This document shows positions 17,899 to 27,528 of a DNA stretch of 64,000 bases, piece after piece. The stretch's first letter is position 1. Every line of letters starts with the position of its first letter. The stretch is taken from the NCBI RefSeq assembly GCF_900105735.1, contig NZ_LT629793.1, positions 3,782,001-3,846,000 on the forward strand. The letters run 5' to 3'. A program made the position numbers and the translations under genes. This DNA comes from Pseudomonas yamanorum. GTDB taxonomy: Bacteria; Pseudomonadota; Gammaproteobacteria; Pseudomonadales; Pseudomonadaceae. The notes below the pieces were generated by a model. It was not told the origin of the DNA, ran no database searches, and was given only the letters and a program-made list of their open reading frames with translations.

Positions 17899-18678
17899 TT
17901 ATTCGGCCTTTTTGACCGGCTTGCTCGCATCCATTCCGAACCACTTCTCCGACAACGCCGTCAGCCGGCCATCGGCCTTAATCCGTTGCAGGGCCTTGTC
18001 CAGGCTGGCCTTGAACGCCGGGTTACCCTTCTGGAACGGAATCGCCAGGCTCAGCGTAGGGCCGACATCTGCGCCTTCCTTCACCGGCAACTGGCTGTCG
18101 CGAATCGCGTAGGGGATCAGCAACCGGTCACTGATGGCCGCATCGATCTGTTGGTCAGCGACGTCCTTGATCGGCTGCCTGGCATCGGCATAGCTGCGCA
18201 AATCAACGCCCTCGGCGGTGCGCGCCTGCTCCACAAACTGACTGCCCTGGGCCACGCCCAGCGCCTTGCCCTTGAGCGCCGCGAAGCTGCCCAGCGGGCG
18301 TTGTTCCTGCTTGCGCACGATCAGTTGTGCACTGGAGTAGCTGTAGGGCTCGCTGAAGTCGAAACGATCCGCCAGTTCAGGAGTCATAGCGATATGGTTG
18401 ATGGCCACGTCGTACTTGGCGCTTTCCACGCCAGGTAGCAGATCGGCGGCATCGACGGTGATAAAGGAGGGGCGTACGTCCATTTCCTTGGCCAGTAACT
18501 CACCCAGTTCCACTTCAAAGCCGGTGAGTTTGTCGCCTTCCTTGAAGTTGAAGGGCGGGGTGTTGGCTTCCAGGGCGATGCGCAATTCCCCGCGGTCAAA
18601 CACATCGTCAATCAGTTCGGCATGGGCCAACGGGCTTACAAGGGGAAGTAAAAGTAACAGGCCAGGCAGGAAACGCAT
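17899..18678 (-). CDS. Amino-acid ABC transporter-type periplasmic substrate-binding protein
   Basis: A 259-residue SBP_bac_3 family protein with an N-terminal signal peptide (MRFLPGLLLLLPLVSPLAHA). Typical landmarks are GELRIALEANTPPFNFKEGDKLTGFEVELGELLAKEM near the start and a late region with GPTLSLAIPFQKGNPAF. It would bind a polar amino acid or related ligand in the periplasm. No permease or ATPase is adjacent, so it either works with a transporter encoded elsewhere or acts as a stand-alone sensor. Confidence 0.88.
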   Translation of the reverse strand: MRFLPGLLLLLPLVSPLAHAELIDDVFDRGELRIALEANTPPFNFKEGDKLTGFEVELGELLAKEMDVRPSFITVDAADLLPGVESAKYDVAINHIAMTPELADRFDFSEPYSYSSAQLIVRKQEQRPLGSFAALKGKALGVAQGSQFVEQARTAEGVDLRSYADARQPIKDVADQQIDAAISDRLLIPYAIRDSQLPVKEGADVGPTLSLAIPFQKGNPAFKASLDKALQRIKADGRLTALSEKWFGMDASKPVKKAE

Positions 18679-18812
18679 GGTCTCTCCTAAAGAATTCGAA
18701 TGAGCGAGGCGCTGTTCCGGCTCGCTTTGCTATGGTGTTGAGTGCCTTGGACAGCAATTTGTCGCGAAGTTGTCATAACCCTACAGATTTCACCGAAAAA
18801 CTGGAGAAGTGA

Positions 18813-19253
18813 ATGAAAGCCTTTTTGACCCGTGCAACCCTGGCCAGCCTATTGCTGGGTGCTTCGATGTTGGCGACCGCTGCTGATGGCATTCCGCGCA
18901 GCGCTCCACCAGAAGGTGCCAAAGTGTTCATCGTGTCGCCAAAAGACGGCGCCACTGTCGATAAAACCTTCACCGTGAAATTCGGCATGGAAGGCCTGAA
19001 ACTGGCCCCGGCCACCAGCCAGGACCCGGGCACCGGCCACCACCACCTGCTGATCGACCAGAAAGCATTGCCTGACGCCAGCGTGCCAATCCCGGCCACC
19101 GACACCGTGATCCACTACGGCAAGGCCCAGACCGAAACCGAGCTGACCCTCACCCCAGGCAAGCACACGCTGCAACTGGTCGCCGGCGACAAACTGCACA
19201 TGCAGTTCAACCCGACTGTAGCCTCGAAAGTCATCACGGTTAACGTCAAGTAA
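18813..19253 (+). CDS. DUF4399 domain-containing exported protein
   Basis: A 146-residue protein with a signal peptide (MKAFLTRATLASLLLGASMLATAA). The mature domain has VFIVSPKDGATVDKTFTVKFGM and a histidine-rich GTGHHHLLID, the DUF4399 signature. The His cluster suggests a metal site, but the function is unknown. A small Ig-like periplasmic fold is likely. It is a single gene followed by a strong bidirectional terminator shared with serA. Confidence 0.88.
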   Translation: MKAFLTRATLASLLLGASMLATAADGIPRSAPPEGAKVFIVSPKDGATVDKTFTVKFGMEGLKLAPATSQDPGTGHHHLLIDQKALPDASVPIPATDTVIHYGKAQTETELTLTPGKHTLQLVAGDKLHMQFNPTVASKVITVNVK

Positions 19254-19266
19254 GATTTGTTCAGAC

Positions 19267-19299
19267 AAAAAAAGGGAGACCCGAGGGTCTCCCTTTTTT
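19267..19299. terminator. Bidirectional intrinsic terminator
   Basis: A GGGAGACCC/GGGTCTCCC hairpin with a 3-base loop is flanked by an A-run on the left and a T-run on the right, so it can stop transcription from both the DUF4399 gene (+) and serA (-). Confidence 0.93.
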
Positions 19300-19314
19300 A
19301 GGCGCGTTTAACGA

Positions 19315-20544
19315 TTAGAACAACACGCGGCTACGGATAGTGCCGTTGATGTGTTGCAGCTTCTCTTGCGCCAGGTCCGAGTACTCGGCGTCTACGTCGA
19401 TCACCACGTAGCCGACTTTCTCGTTGGTCTGCAGGAACTGACCGGAAATGTTGATGCCGTTTTCCGCGAAGACCTTGTTGATCTCCATCATCACGCCAGG
19501 GATGTTCTGGTGGATGTGCAGCAGACGGTGCTTGCCAGGGTGAGCCGGCAGCGCTACTTCCGGGAAGTTGACCGAAGACACCGACGTACCGTTGTCGCTG
19601 TACTTGACCAGTTTCTCCGACACTTCCAGGCCGATGTTGGCTTGGGCTTCAGCGGTGGAACCACCGATGTGCGGGGTCAGGATCACGTTGTCCAGGCCAC
19701 GCAGCGGGCTTTCGAAGATGTCGTCGTTAGAGCGCGGCTCTACCGGGAACACGTCGATGGCGGCGCCGATCAGGTGTTTGTCCTTGATCGCGTCGGCCAG
19801 GGCGTCCAGCTCAACAACAGTGCCGCGTGCGGCGTTGATCAGGATCCCGCCCTTCTTGATGGCGCGGATTTCCTTCTCGCCGATCATCCACTGGGTCTCA
19901 GCGGTTTCCGGTACGTGCAGGGTCACGATGTCGGACATGCCCAGCAGCTCGGTCAGGCTCGACACCTGGGTGGCGTTGCCCAATGGCAGCTTGGTCAGGG
20001 TGTCGTAGAAGAACACCTGCATGCCCAGGCCTTCGGCCAGAACCGACAGTTGAGTACCGATCGAGCCGTAACCGACGATACCCAGCTTCTTGCCGCGGAT
20101 TTCGAAGGAGTTGGCTGCGCTCTTGATCCAGCCGCCACGGTGGCAGGAAGCGTTCTTCTCAGGAATACCGCGCAACAGCAGGATGGCCTCGGCCAATACC
20201 AGCTCAGCCACGGAGCGGGTGTTGGAGTACGGTGCGTTGAACACCGCGATGCCGCGCTCGCGCGCTGCGTTGAGGTCGACCTGGTTGGTGCCGATGCAGA
20301 AACAACCTACAGCGACAAGCTTCTTGGCGTGATCGAAGATCTCTTCGGTCAGCTGAGTGCGGGAGCGAATGCCGATGAAGTGCGCGTCGGCGATCTTTTC
20401 CTTGAGCTGGGCTTCCGGCAGAGAACTGGTGATGTACTCAATGCTGGAGTACCCAGCAGCCTTCAGAACGTCGACGGCCGATGGGTGGACGCCTTCCAGA
20501 AGAAGGAACTTGATCTTGCTCTTATCGAGAGAAGTCTTGCTCAT
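19315..20544 (-). CDS. serA: D-3-phosphoglycerate dehydrogenase
   Basis: This enzyme oxidises 3-phosphoglycerate to phosphohydroxypyruvate, the first step of L-serine synthesis. It has 409 residues, as in the E. coli-type short SerA. Visible are the NAD-binding motif GKKLGIVGYGSIGTQLSV, the catalytic Arg/Glu/His region (NAARGTVVELDAL, VFPVEP and LTPHIGGSTAEAQ), and a C-terminal ACT domain for serine feedback (HQNIPGVMMEINKVFAENGINISGQF). It is divergent from the D-2-hydroxyglutarate dehydrogenase gene, and the two products work together. Confidence 0.97.
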   Translation of the reverse strand: MSKTSLDKSKIKFLLLEGVHPSAVDVLKAAGYSSIEYITSSLPEAQLKEKIADAHFIGIRSRTQLTEEIFDHAKKLVAVGCFCIGTNQVDLNAARERGIAVFNAPYSNTRSVAELVLAEAILLLRGIPEKNASCHRGGWIKSAANSFEIRGKKLGIVGYGSIGTQLSVLAEGLGMQVFFYDTLTKLPLGNATQVSSLTELLGMSDIVTLHVPETAETQWMIGEKEIRAIKKGGILINAARGTVVELDALADAIKDKHLIGAAIDVFPVEPRSNDDIFESPLRGLDNVILTPHIGGSTAEAQANIGLEVSEKLVKYSDNGTSVSSVNFPEVALPAHPGKHRLLHIHQNIPGVMMEINKVFAENGINISGQFLQTNEKVGYVVIDVDAEYSDLAQEKLQHINGTIRSRVLF

Positions 20545-20748
20545 CTGCGTAAACCTGTATCCCGGAGAAAAATGGCAGGGAATCGGATCACGTAAGCTGA
20601 CCCGGACGGCAGGAAAGCCGTCACCGCAGAACGCCCTTGGGCACTATCCTGCGGGGGCGGTATGCTAGCATACGTGCCCCGCTAAACACCCATTCCTGCG
20701 ACGTGAAGCGTTCTCAGGATGACCATGAATTGTTCGAGAGTTCTGTCG

Positions 20749-22143
20749 ATGACCCATCCTGCCCTGATTGATGAGCTGAAGACCCTGGTTGAGCCTGGCA
20801 AGGTCCTGACCGATGCTGACTCCCTTGAGGCTTATGGCAAGGACTGGACCAAGCATTTCGCCCCGGCCCCGGTCGCCATCGTCTTCCCGAAGACCACCGA
20901 ACAGGTGCAGGCCATCGTCCGTTGGGCCAATGAACACAAGGTGGCGCTGGTGCCGTCCGGTGGTCGTACCGGCCTGTCGGCTGCTGCGGTGGCAGCGAAT
21001 GGCGAAGTGGTTGTGTCCTTCGACTATATGAACCAGATCCTCGACGTGAACCTCACCGACCGCACCGCCGTGTGTCAGCCGGGCGTGGTCACCAAGCAAT
21101 TGCAGAACGTCGCCGAAGAAAAAGGCCTGTACTACCCGGTGGATTTCGCCTCGTCCGGTTCCAGCCAGATTGGCGGCAATATCGGCACCAATGCCGGCGG
21201 GATCAAGGTGATTCGCTACGGCATGACCCGTAACTGGGTCGCCGGCATGAAAGTCGTCACTGGTAAGGGCGACCTGCTGGAACTGAACAAAGACCTGATC
21301 AAGAACGCCACCGGCTACGACATGCGTCAACTGTTCATCGGCGCTGAAGGCACCCTGGGGTTTGTGGTCGAAGCGACCATGCGCCTGGACCGTGCGCCGA
21401 AAAACCTCACCGCGATGGTGCTCGGCACCACCGATTTCGACTCGATCATGCCGGTGTTGCACGCCTTCCAGAGCAAGCTGGACCTGACCGCGTTCGAGTT
21501 CTTCTCCGACAAGGCCCTGGCCAAAGTCCTCGGTCGCGGCGATGTTCCGGCGCCGTTCGAGTCCGGCTGCCCGTTCTACGCGCTGCTGGAATTCGAGGCG
21601 ACCACCGAAGAAGTGGCCAACGACGCCCTGGCCACGTTCGAACACTGCGTGGAGCAGGGCTGGGTGCTGGACGGCGTGATGAGCCAGAGCGAAACCCAAC
21701 TGCACAACCTGTGGAAGCTGCGCGAGTACATCTCCGAGACGATCTCCCACTGGACGCCGTACAAGAACGACATTTCGGTGACTGTGTCGAAAGTGCCGGC
21801 CTTCCTGAAGGAAATTGACGCGATCGTCGGCGAACACTACCCGGACTTCGAAATCGTCTGGTTCGGCCACATCGGCGACGGCAACCTGCACCTGAACATC
21901 CTCAAGCCGGAAAACCTGAGCAAGGACGAGTTCTTCGCCAAGTGCGCGACCGTCAACAAGTGGGTGTTCGAGACCGTGCAGAAGTACAACGGCTCGATCT
22001 CCGCCGAACACGGCGTGGGCATGACCAAGCGCGACTATCTGACCTACAGCCGCTCGCCGGTTGAAATCGAATACATGAAGGCAGTGAAAGCGGTGTTCGA
22101 CCCTAACGGGATCATGAACCCGGGCAAGATTTTCGCTGTTTAA
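20749..22143 (+). CDS. FAD-binding D-2-hydroxyglutarate dehydrogenase
   Basis: A 464-residue flavoenzyme of the FAD_binding_4/FAD-oxidase_C type. The PP-loop region reads VPSGGRTGLSAAA and SSGSSQIGGNIGTNAGGIKVIRYG. The C-terminal SAEHGVGMTKRDYL contains the conserved active-site His. In P. stutzeri the orthologue beside serA was shown to oxidise the D-2-hydroxyglutarate that SerA makes from 2-oxoglutarate, pulling serine synthesis forward. The same gene pair here supports that role. I place the start at MTHPALIDELK; in-frame ATGs at 20719 and 20725 are alternatives. Confidence 0.9.
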   Translation: MTHPALIDELKTLVEPGKVLTDADSLEAYGKDWTKHFAPAPVAIVFPKTTEQVQAIVRWANEHKVALVPSGGRTGLSAAAVAANGEVVVSFDYMNQILDVNLTDRTAVCQPGVVTKQLQNVAEEKGLYYPVDFASSGSSQIGGNIGTNAGGIKVIRYGMTRNWVAGMKVVTGKGDLLELNKDLIKNATGYDMRQLFIGAEGTLGFVVEATMRLDRAPKNLTAMVLGTTDFDSIMPVLHAFQSKLDLTAFEFFSDKALAKVLGRGDVPAPFESGCPFYALLEFEATTEEVANDALATFEHCVEQGWVLDGVMSQSETQLHNLWKLREYISETISHWTPYKNDISVTVSKVPAFLKEIDAIVGEHYPDFEIVWFGHIGDGNLHLNILKPENLSKDEFFAKCATVNKWVFETVQKYNGSISAEHGVGMTKRDYLTYSRSPVEIEYMKAVKAVFDPNGIMNPGKIFAV

Positions 22144-22165
22144 CAGTCCCTGAAGGAGTCGGTCC

Positions 22166-22831
22166 ATGAGCTACCAGCACAAGTATGTCGACGGCACCAA
22201 TATTCACTTTCCCCTGGGGAAAGTGGTGTGCATCGGGCGTAACTACGCCGAACACGCCAAGGAACTGGATAACCCGGTGCCTACCGAGCCGCTGCTGTTT
22301 ATCAAGCCCGGTAGCTGCGTGGTGGCGCTGGAAGGTGGTTTTGCCATCCCCACCGAGCGCGGTTCGGTGCACTACGAAGCGGAAATCGCCGTGTTGATCG
22401 GCAAGCCTCTGTCGGCCAAGCCGAGCCGCGAGGAAGTGCTGGACGCCATCTCCGGCTTCGCCCCGGCCCTCGACCTGACCCTGCGGGATAAACAGGCCGA
22501 GCTGAAAGCCAAGGGCCTGCCGTGGGAAATCGCCAAGTCGTTTGATGGCGCGGCAGTGATTGCCCCGTTCGTGGTCGGCAGCACGTTCCCGGACGTGACC
22601 GACATCGGCATCCGCCTGACCATCAATGGCGAAGTGCGCCAGGACGGCAACAGCGCGATCATGCTCAACCCGATCATCCCGATGATCCAGTACATGGCCG
22701 GCTGCTTCTCCCTGCAGGCCGGCGATGTGATCCTCACCGGTACACCGGCCGGCGTGGGCCCGCTGAATGTGGGTGACGAGCTGGTGCTGGAATTGCCGGG
22801 TGTGAGCCGCTTCGAAAGCAGCGTTCGCTAA
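22166..22831 (+). CDS. Fumarylacetoacetate hydrolase family protein
   Basis: A 221-residue FAH-family enzyme. The substrate and metal motifs are GKVVCIGRNYAEHAKEL, the acidic ligand region VHYEAEIAVLIG, and VILTGTPAGVGPL at the C-terminus. Small members of this size act as oxaloacetate tautomerase/decarboxylase or acylpyruvate hydrolase. Its exact substrate cannot be read from sequence. It lies 22 bases after the D-2-hydroxyglutarate dehydrogenase gene and has a GAAGGAG ribosome-binding site, so the two are likely co-transcribed. Confidence 0.88.
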   Translation: MSYQHKYVDGTNIHFPLGKVVCIGRNYAEHAKELDNPVPTEPLLFIKPGSCVVALEGGFAIPTERGSVHYEAEIAVLIGKPLSAKPSREEVLDAISGFAPALDLTLRDKQAELKAKGLPWEIAKSFDGAAVIAPFVVGSTFPDVTDIGIRLTINGEVRQDGNSAIMLNPIIPMIQYMAGCFSLQAGDVILTGTPAGVGPLNVGDELVLELPGVSRFESSVR

Positions 22832-22855
22832 ATACCGGGCGAAACGCGGTTCAAA

Positions 22856-22949
22856 ATGTGGGAGCCGGGCTTGCCCGCGATAACGGTGTGTCAGTCGCCT
22901 TGAATGTTGACTGAGCCGCCGCCATCGCGGGCAAGCCCGGCTCCCACAT
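22856..22949. repeat. REPIN, family A variant (GTGGGAGCCGGGCTTGCC type)
   Basis: An inverted pair whose arms carry GAGCCGGGCTTGCCCGCGAT instead of the usual GAGCGGGCTTGCTCGCGAA. It keeps the TGTGGGAG/CTCCCACA ends and the internal CAGTC...GACTG stem. It lies after the FAH-family gene. Confidence 0.92.
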
Positions 22950-23079
22950 TGTTTTGTGTTTGCCTGGAAGCACCGGTTTTTGCATTTTTTTCACACCCCA
23001 TCCGGATAATCCTCAGCCTCCTGCGCGCGGACCTTGTGATCCTGTGCTATCCCCTAAAGCTGACTTTCTGGAAAGCGTA

Positions 23080-24009
23080 ATGGCCGTGCCTCTCCCATCC
23101 GTAAAACCCTCGTTGCGTTCACGCCTTGCCATGCGCTGGTATTCCTGGCTGTTCCTAGCCGGCGCGATCATTTACGGCGTGGCCTGGGCGATGCATTGGG
23201 ATGACCGTGGCGTGCTGTGGGTGGCGGAGGGCTTCGAAACCCCGACCGAGCGCCTGGAAAGCGTCTGGCTCCCGGACTACCGCGCGGTGATCGATGCCAA
23301 GTTGCTGCCCGGAATGGAGAAGGACGAAGCCTCGGACCTCACCTACAACCCGCTGACCAAGACTCTGTTCTCGGTCATGGGCAAAAACCCGTTCCTGGTT
23401 GAATTGACCCTGCAAGGCGACGTACTGCGCAAGATGCCGCTCAACGGCTGGAACAACCCGGAAGGCGTGACCATGATGGAAAACGGCTTGATGGCCGTGG
23501 TCGATGAGCGTCAGCACAGCCTGACCATCATCAAGGTCGACCCGCAGACCCAGCAGTTGAACAAAGCTGACTTCCCGTCCTACGACCTTGGCCCGTCGAA
23601 GGACCAAAACAAAGCCTTTGAAGCCGTGACCTGGGACAAGCGCAACCAGCAACTGATCCTCGGCGAAGAGCGCCCACCGGCGCTGTTCACCTGGAAAAGC
23701 GACGGCAGCCAGACCCTCACCGGCGACAAGCAAAAGCTCGCCAGCACCGAGTTGGACATGCGCAACCTCTCAGCGCTGACCGTTGATCCGCGTACCGGCC
23801 ACCTGCTGGCGTTGTCGGCGGATTCCCATCTGTTGCTGGAACTGGACGAGAAGGGCGAGCAAGTCAGCTTCATGACGTTGCTCGGCGGCTTCAATGGCTT
23901 GAAGAACACCATTCCTCGTGCCGAAGGCGTGACCATGGACGAGAGCGGCACGCTGTACATGGTCAGCGAGCCGAACCTGTTCTATCGCTTCGAGAAGCAG
24001 AAACAGTAG
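23080..24009 (+). CDS. SdiA-regulated-like (YjiK-type) membrane-anchored beta-propeller protein, copy 1
   Basis: A 309-residue protein with one N-terminal membrane helix (SWLFLAGAIIYGVAWAMHW) followed by a propeller-like domain. The SdiA-regulated family features are DEASDLTYNPLTKTLFSVMGKNPFLVELTL and the ending TLYMVSEPNLFYRFEKQ. The ATG at 23080 follows GGAAAG and gives the normal N-terminus; the frame is open further upstream without a convincing start. The function is unknown. It is followed by a clear paralogue. Confidence 0.85.
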   Translation: MAVPLPSVKPSLRSRLAMRWYSWLFLAGAIIYGVAWAMHWDDRGVLWVAEGFETPTERLESVWLPDYRAVIDAKLLPGMEKDEASDLTYNPLTKTLFSVMGKNPFLVELTLQGDVLRKMPLNGWNNPEGVTMMENGLMAVVDERQHSLTIIKVDPQTQQLNKADFPSYDLGPSKDQNKAFEAVTWDKRNQQLILGEERPPALFTWKSDGSQTLTGDKQKLASTELDMRNLSALTVDPRTGHLLALSADSHLLLELDEKGEQVSFMTLLGGFNGLKNTIPRAEGVTMDESGTLYMVSEPNLFYRFEKQKQ

Positions 24010-24126
24010 TTCGATTACGTCAGATTTCTCTCTATCTGCGGCATCCGCCAGACACCCGGGGCGTTTAAGTTTAAATTCAGGCGACCGTGATATTCATTCG
24101 CCAGTTTTCACTTTGAGCCCCGCCCG

Positions 24127-25032
24127 ATGCGTCGACTTGCCCGTCCAAAGCCTGCCTTTTTCATCCTGATCCTGATCGCCTTGGTGGCTGTCGGCGTGGT
24201 CGCGCAGCAATTGCGACTGTTCGAGCGTGCCTGGTTCAACTGGCAGTCGTGGCGTAATCCCGCCGGTGAGCACTCCATTGGCCTGGGGAATTACCAGGTG
24301 GCCCTGGAGGCGCAGGTGATCGACGGTCTCAACGATGATGTCTCGGCCCTGACCTTCGATCCGGTGCGCAACAGCCTGTTTACCGTGACCAACAAGAATG
24401 CCGAGCTGGTGGAGCTGTCCCTGGACGGCAGAATCCTGCGACGCATTGCGCTGGTGGGTTTTGGCGACGCCGAGGCTGTGGAGTACATCAGCGACAACAC
24501 CTACGTCATCAGCGACGAGCGCCAGCAGCGGCTGATCAAGGTCCACGTGGATGACGACACCAAATTCCTTGATGCCGCCGACGCCGAGCAAATGACTCTC
24601 GGCGTGCACCTGGGCGGCAACAAGGGCTTCGAAGGCCTGGCCTATGACTCGGTGGGCAAGCGTTTGTTTGTGGCCAAGGAACGCGACCCGATGCTGATCT
24701 ACGAGGTCCACGGCTTTCCCCATTTCAAACCGGAAAAAACCTACTCGGTGCACGTGATCAACAACCCCAAGCGCGATGCCGGGTTGTTTGTGCGTGACCT
24801 GTCGAGCCTGCAATACGATGAGCGCAGCGGCCATTTGCTGGCGCTGTCGGATGAGTCATTCCTGGTGTTGGAGCTGGATATCGACGGTCGTCCCCTGAGC
24901 AGTTTGTCGCTGCTCAGGGGGCGGCATGGCCTGAAGCAGCGCGTGCCTCAGGCCGAGGGGATTGCCATGGACAACGACGGCACGTTGTACATGGTCAGTG
25001 AGCCCAATCTTTTCTATGTATTCAAGAAATGA
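24127..25032 (+). CDS. SdiA-regulated-like (YjiK-type) membrane-anchored beta-propeller protein, copy 2
   Basis: A 301-residue paralogue of the preceding gene. It has an N-terminal helix (PAFFILILIALVAVGVVAQQL), then DDVSALTFDPVRNSLFTVTNKNAELVELSLDG, and ends TLYMVSEPNLFYVFKK, the same closing motif as copy 1. Between the copies lie about 117 bases with no gene. The pair most likely arose by tandem duplication and both are probably anchored in the inner membrane facing the periplasm. No ligand or partner is known to me. Confidence 0.85.
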   Translation: MRRLARPKPAFFILILIALVAVGVVAQQLRLFERAWFNWQSWRNPAGEHSIGLGNYQVALEAQVIDGLNDDVSALTFDPVRNSLFTVTNKNAELVELSLDGRILRRIALVGFGDAEAVEYISDNTYVISDERQQRLIKVHVDDDTKFLDAADAEQMTLGVHLGGNKGFEGLAYDSVGKRLFVAKERDPMLIYEVHGFPHFKPEKTYSVHVINNPKRDAGLFVRDLSSLQYDERSGHLLALSDESFLVLELDIDGRPLSSLSLLRGRHGLKQRVPQAEGIAMDNDGTLYMVSEPNLFYVFKK

Positions 25033-25061
25033 ACCCGATCCCAGCCATGGCGAAGATCGAA

Positions 25062-25148
25062 GGTGGGAGCTGGCTTGCCTGCGATGCAGGCGACGCGGTC
25101 TTTCAGTAGTGCCGGGGCGATGCCATCGCAGGCAAGCCAGCTCCCACA
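25062..25148. repeat. REPIN, family B
   Basis: Arms GGTGGGAGCTGGCTTGCC and the complementary GGCAAGCCAGCTCCCAC flank a roughly 40-base loop. It lies between the convergent ends of the second SdiA-regulated gene and rpiA. Confidence 0.9.
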
Positions 25149-25165
25149 CTGGGTCTGTGGTGCTT

Positions 25166-25837
25166 TTATGCCTTAAGGGTTTTCACGCCTTCCGGGGTGC
25201 CCAGCAGCAGTACGTCAGCCGGACGGGCCGCGAACAAACCGTTGGTGACGACGCCGACGATGGCATTGATCTGACGCTCCAGTTCCACCGGATTGGTGAT
25301 CTGCATATTGAACACGTCGATGATGATGTTGCCGTTGTCGGTCAGCACGCCTTCGCGGTACACCGGGTCGCCGCCCAGCTTCACCAGCTCGCGGGCCACG
25401 TGGCTGCGGGCCATCGGGATCACTTCCACCGGCAGCGGGAACGCGCCGAGGACGGGCACCAGTTTGCTGGCGTCGGCGATGCAGATGAAGGTCTTGGCCA
25501 CGGCCGCTACGATCTTCTCGCGGGTCAGGGCTGCGCCGCCGCCCTTGATCAGGTTCAGGTGTGCGTCGCTTTCATCGGCGCCGTCGACGTAGAACTCCAG
25601 GTCGCTGACGGTGTTCAGCTCATACACCGGGATACCGTGGCCCTTGAGCCGCGCGGCGGTGGCTTCGGAACTGGCAACCGCGCCGTCGAACGCGCCCTTG
25701 TGCAGGGCCAGCGCATCGATAAAGCAGTTGGCGGTGGAGCCGGTGCCGACACCGACGATGCTTTTATCGTCGAGTTTAGGAAGGATTAAATCGACGGCGG
25801 CCTGGGCCACTGCCTGTTTGAGTTGATCCTGGGTCAT
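25166..25837 (-). CDS. rpiA: Ribose-5-phosphate isomerase A
   Basis: This enzyme interconverts ribose-5-phosphate and ribulose-5-phosphate in the pentose phosphate pathway. It has 223 residues, the normal RpiA length. Motifs are [16 protein letters not shown] near the N-terminus, [25 protein letters not shown] and the Lys/Glu active-site region. The frame continues upstream, but the start [14 protein letters not shown] is the family start. It is divergent from ilvA. Confidence 0.97.
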   Translation of the reverse strand: MTQDQLKQAVAQAAVDLILPKLDDKSIVGVGTGSTANCFIDALALHKGAFDGAVASSEATAARLKGHGIPVYELNTVSDLEFYVDGADESDAHLNLIKGGGAALTREKIVAAVAKTFICIADASKLVPVLGAFPLPVEVIPMARSHVARELVKLGGDPVYREGVLTDNGNIIIDVFNMQITNPVELERQINAIVGVVTNGLFAARPADVLLLGTPEGVKTLKA

Positions 25838-25973
25838 GCGGGCTCCGGAACGGGCGGGGAGTAAAGAGGGGCGCGAGTATAACCCAACAAAACCTCGGTT
25901 TTCGTGTGGTCGCCCGGCCAAACGCTGGGTTAGACTCCTTGGCCCTGCCCAACCCGCCCAGTGATGCTTTCCG

Positions 25974-27488
25974 ATGCTTGAACAGTACGTCAAAAAGATC
26001 CTCACCTCGCGCGTTTACGACGTTGCCGTAGAAACCCCGCTGCAGACCGCCCGCCAGCTCTCCGAGCGCCTGGGCAACAAGGTCTGGCTCAAGCGCGAAG
26101 ACTTGCAGCCGGTGTTCTCGTTCAAGATTCGCGGTGCCTACAACAAGCTGACCCAATTGAGCGCCGAAGAACGGGCGCGCGGTGTGGTCACCGCTTCAGC
26201 GGGCAACCACGCCCAGGGCCTGGCCCTGGCGGCCAAGGTGCTGGGGGTCAAGGCCACCATCGTGATGCCCAAGACCACCCCCGAAATCAAGGTCGAAGGC
26301 GTGCGCTCCCGTGGCGGCAAAGTGGTGTTGCACGGGGATTCGTTCCCGGAAGCGCTGGCGTATTCGCTGAAGCTGGTCGACGAAAAGGGCTATGTCTACA
26401 TTCACCCCTACGATGATCCGCACACCATTGCCGGGCAGGGCACCGTGGCAATGGAGATCCTGCGCCAGCACCCGGGGCCGCTGGACGCGATTTTCGTCCC
26501 GGTGGGCGGCGGTGGCCTGATCGCGGGTATCGCGGCCTACGTGAAATACCTGCGGCCTGAAATCAAGATCATTGGCGTCGAGCCGGACGACTCCAACTGC
26601 CTGCAAGCCGCCATGGCGGCGGGCGAGCGCGTGGTCCTGCCGACCGTGGGCATCTTCGCCGACGGCGTGGCAGTGGCGCAGATCGGCCAGCACACCTTCG
26701 ACATCTGCAAGGACTACGTGGATGAAGTGATCACCGTCAGCACCGATGAAATCTGCGCGGCGATCAAGGACATCTACGACGACACCCGCTCCATCACGGA
26801 GCCGGCTGGCGCCCTGGGCGTGGCGGGCATCAAGAAGTACGTCGAGACCCGTGGCATCACCGGGCAAACCCTGGTGGCCATTGATTCCGGGGCCAACGTC
26901 AACTTCGACCGCCTGCGCCATGTGGCCGAGCGCGCCGAGCTGGGTGAAGGCCGCGAAGCCATCATCGCCGTGACCATTCCCGAGAAGCCGGGCAGCTTCA
27001 AGGCCTTCTGCGAGGCCGTGGGCAAGCGCCAGATCACCGAATTCAACTACCGCTACCACTCCGGCCGCGAGGCGCACATTTTTGTCGGCGTGCAGACCCA
27101 CCCGGAAAACGACCCGCGCAGTGCGCTGATCGCCAGCCTTACCAGCCAGGGTTTCCCGGTGCTGGACCTGACGGAAAACGAACTGGCCAAGCTGCACATC
27201 CGCCATATGGTCGGTGGCCATGCGGCGCACGTCAGCGACGAAGTGGTGTTCCGCTTCGAATTCCCGGAACGTCCGGGGGCGCTGTTCAACTTCCTCAACA
27301 AATTGGGCGGGCGCTGGAACATCTCGATGTTCCACTATCGCAACCACGGTGCTGCCGATGGGCGCGTGGTGGCGGGCCTGCAAGTGCCGGCGGACGAGCG
27401 CCACCTGGTGCCCGCGGCGCTGGAAGCCATTGGCTACCCGTACTGGGATGAAAGTGATAACCCGGCCTACCAACTGTTCCTCGGTTGA
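25974..27488 (+). CDS. ilvA: Threonine ammonia-lyase (biosynthetic threonine deaminase)
   Basis: A PLP enzyme converting L-threonine to 2-oxobutanoate for isoleucine synthesis. At 504 residues it has the long form. The PLP lysine lies in [13 protein letters not shown], the glycine loop is [18 protein letters not shown], and two ACT-like regulatory domains follow ([18 protein letters not shown] and [19 protein letters not shown]), the basis of isoleucine/valine control. It begins 136 bases from the divergent rpiA. Confidence 0.97.
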   Translation: MLEQYVKKILTSRVYDVAVETPLQTARQLSERLGNKVWLKREDLQPVFSFKIRGAYNKLTQLSAEERARGVVTASAGNHAQGLALAAKVLGVKATIVMPKTTPEIKVEGVRSRGGKVVLHGDSFPEALAYSLKLVDEKGYVYIHPYDDPHTIAGQGTVAMEILRQHPGPLDAIFVPVGGGGLIAGIAAYVKYLRPEIKIIGVEPDDSNCLQAAMAAGERVVLPTVGIFADGVAVAQIGQHTFDICKDYVDEVITVSTDEICAAIKDIYDDTRSITEPAGALGVAGIKKYVETRGITGQTLVAIDSGANVNFDRLRHVAERAELGEGREAIIAVTIPEKPGSFKAFCEAVGKRQITEFNYRYHSGREAHIFVGVQTHPENDPRSALIASLTSQGFPVLDLTENELAKLHIRHMVGGHAAHVSDEVVFRFEFPERPGALFNFLNKLGGRWNISMFHYRNHGAADGRVVAGLQVPADERHLVPAALEAIGYPYWDESDNPAYQLFLG

Positions 27489-27528
27489 GCGACTACGCTG
27501 ACTGAGCGGCCTACAAGGAATCGAGAAC

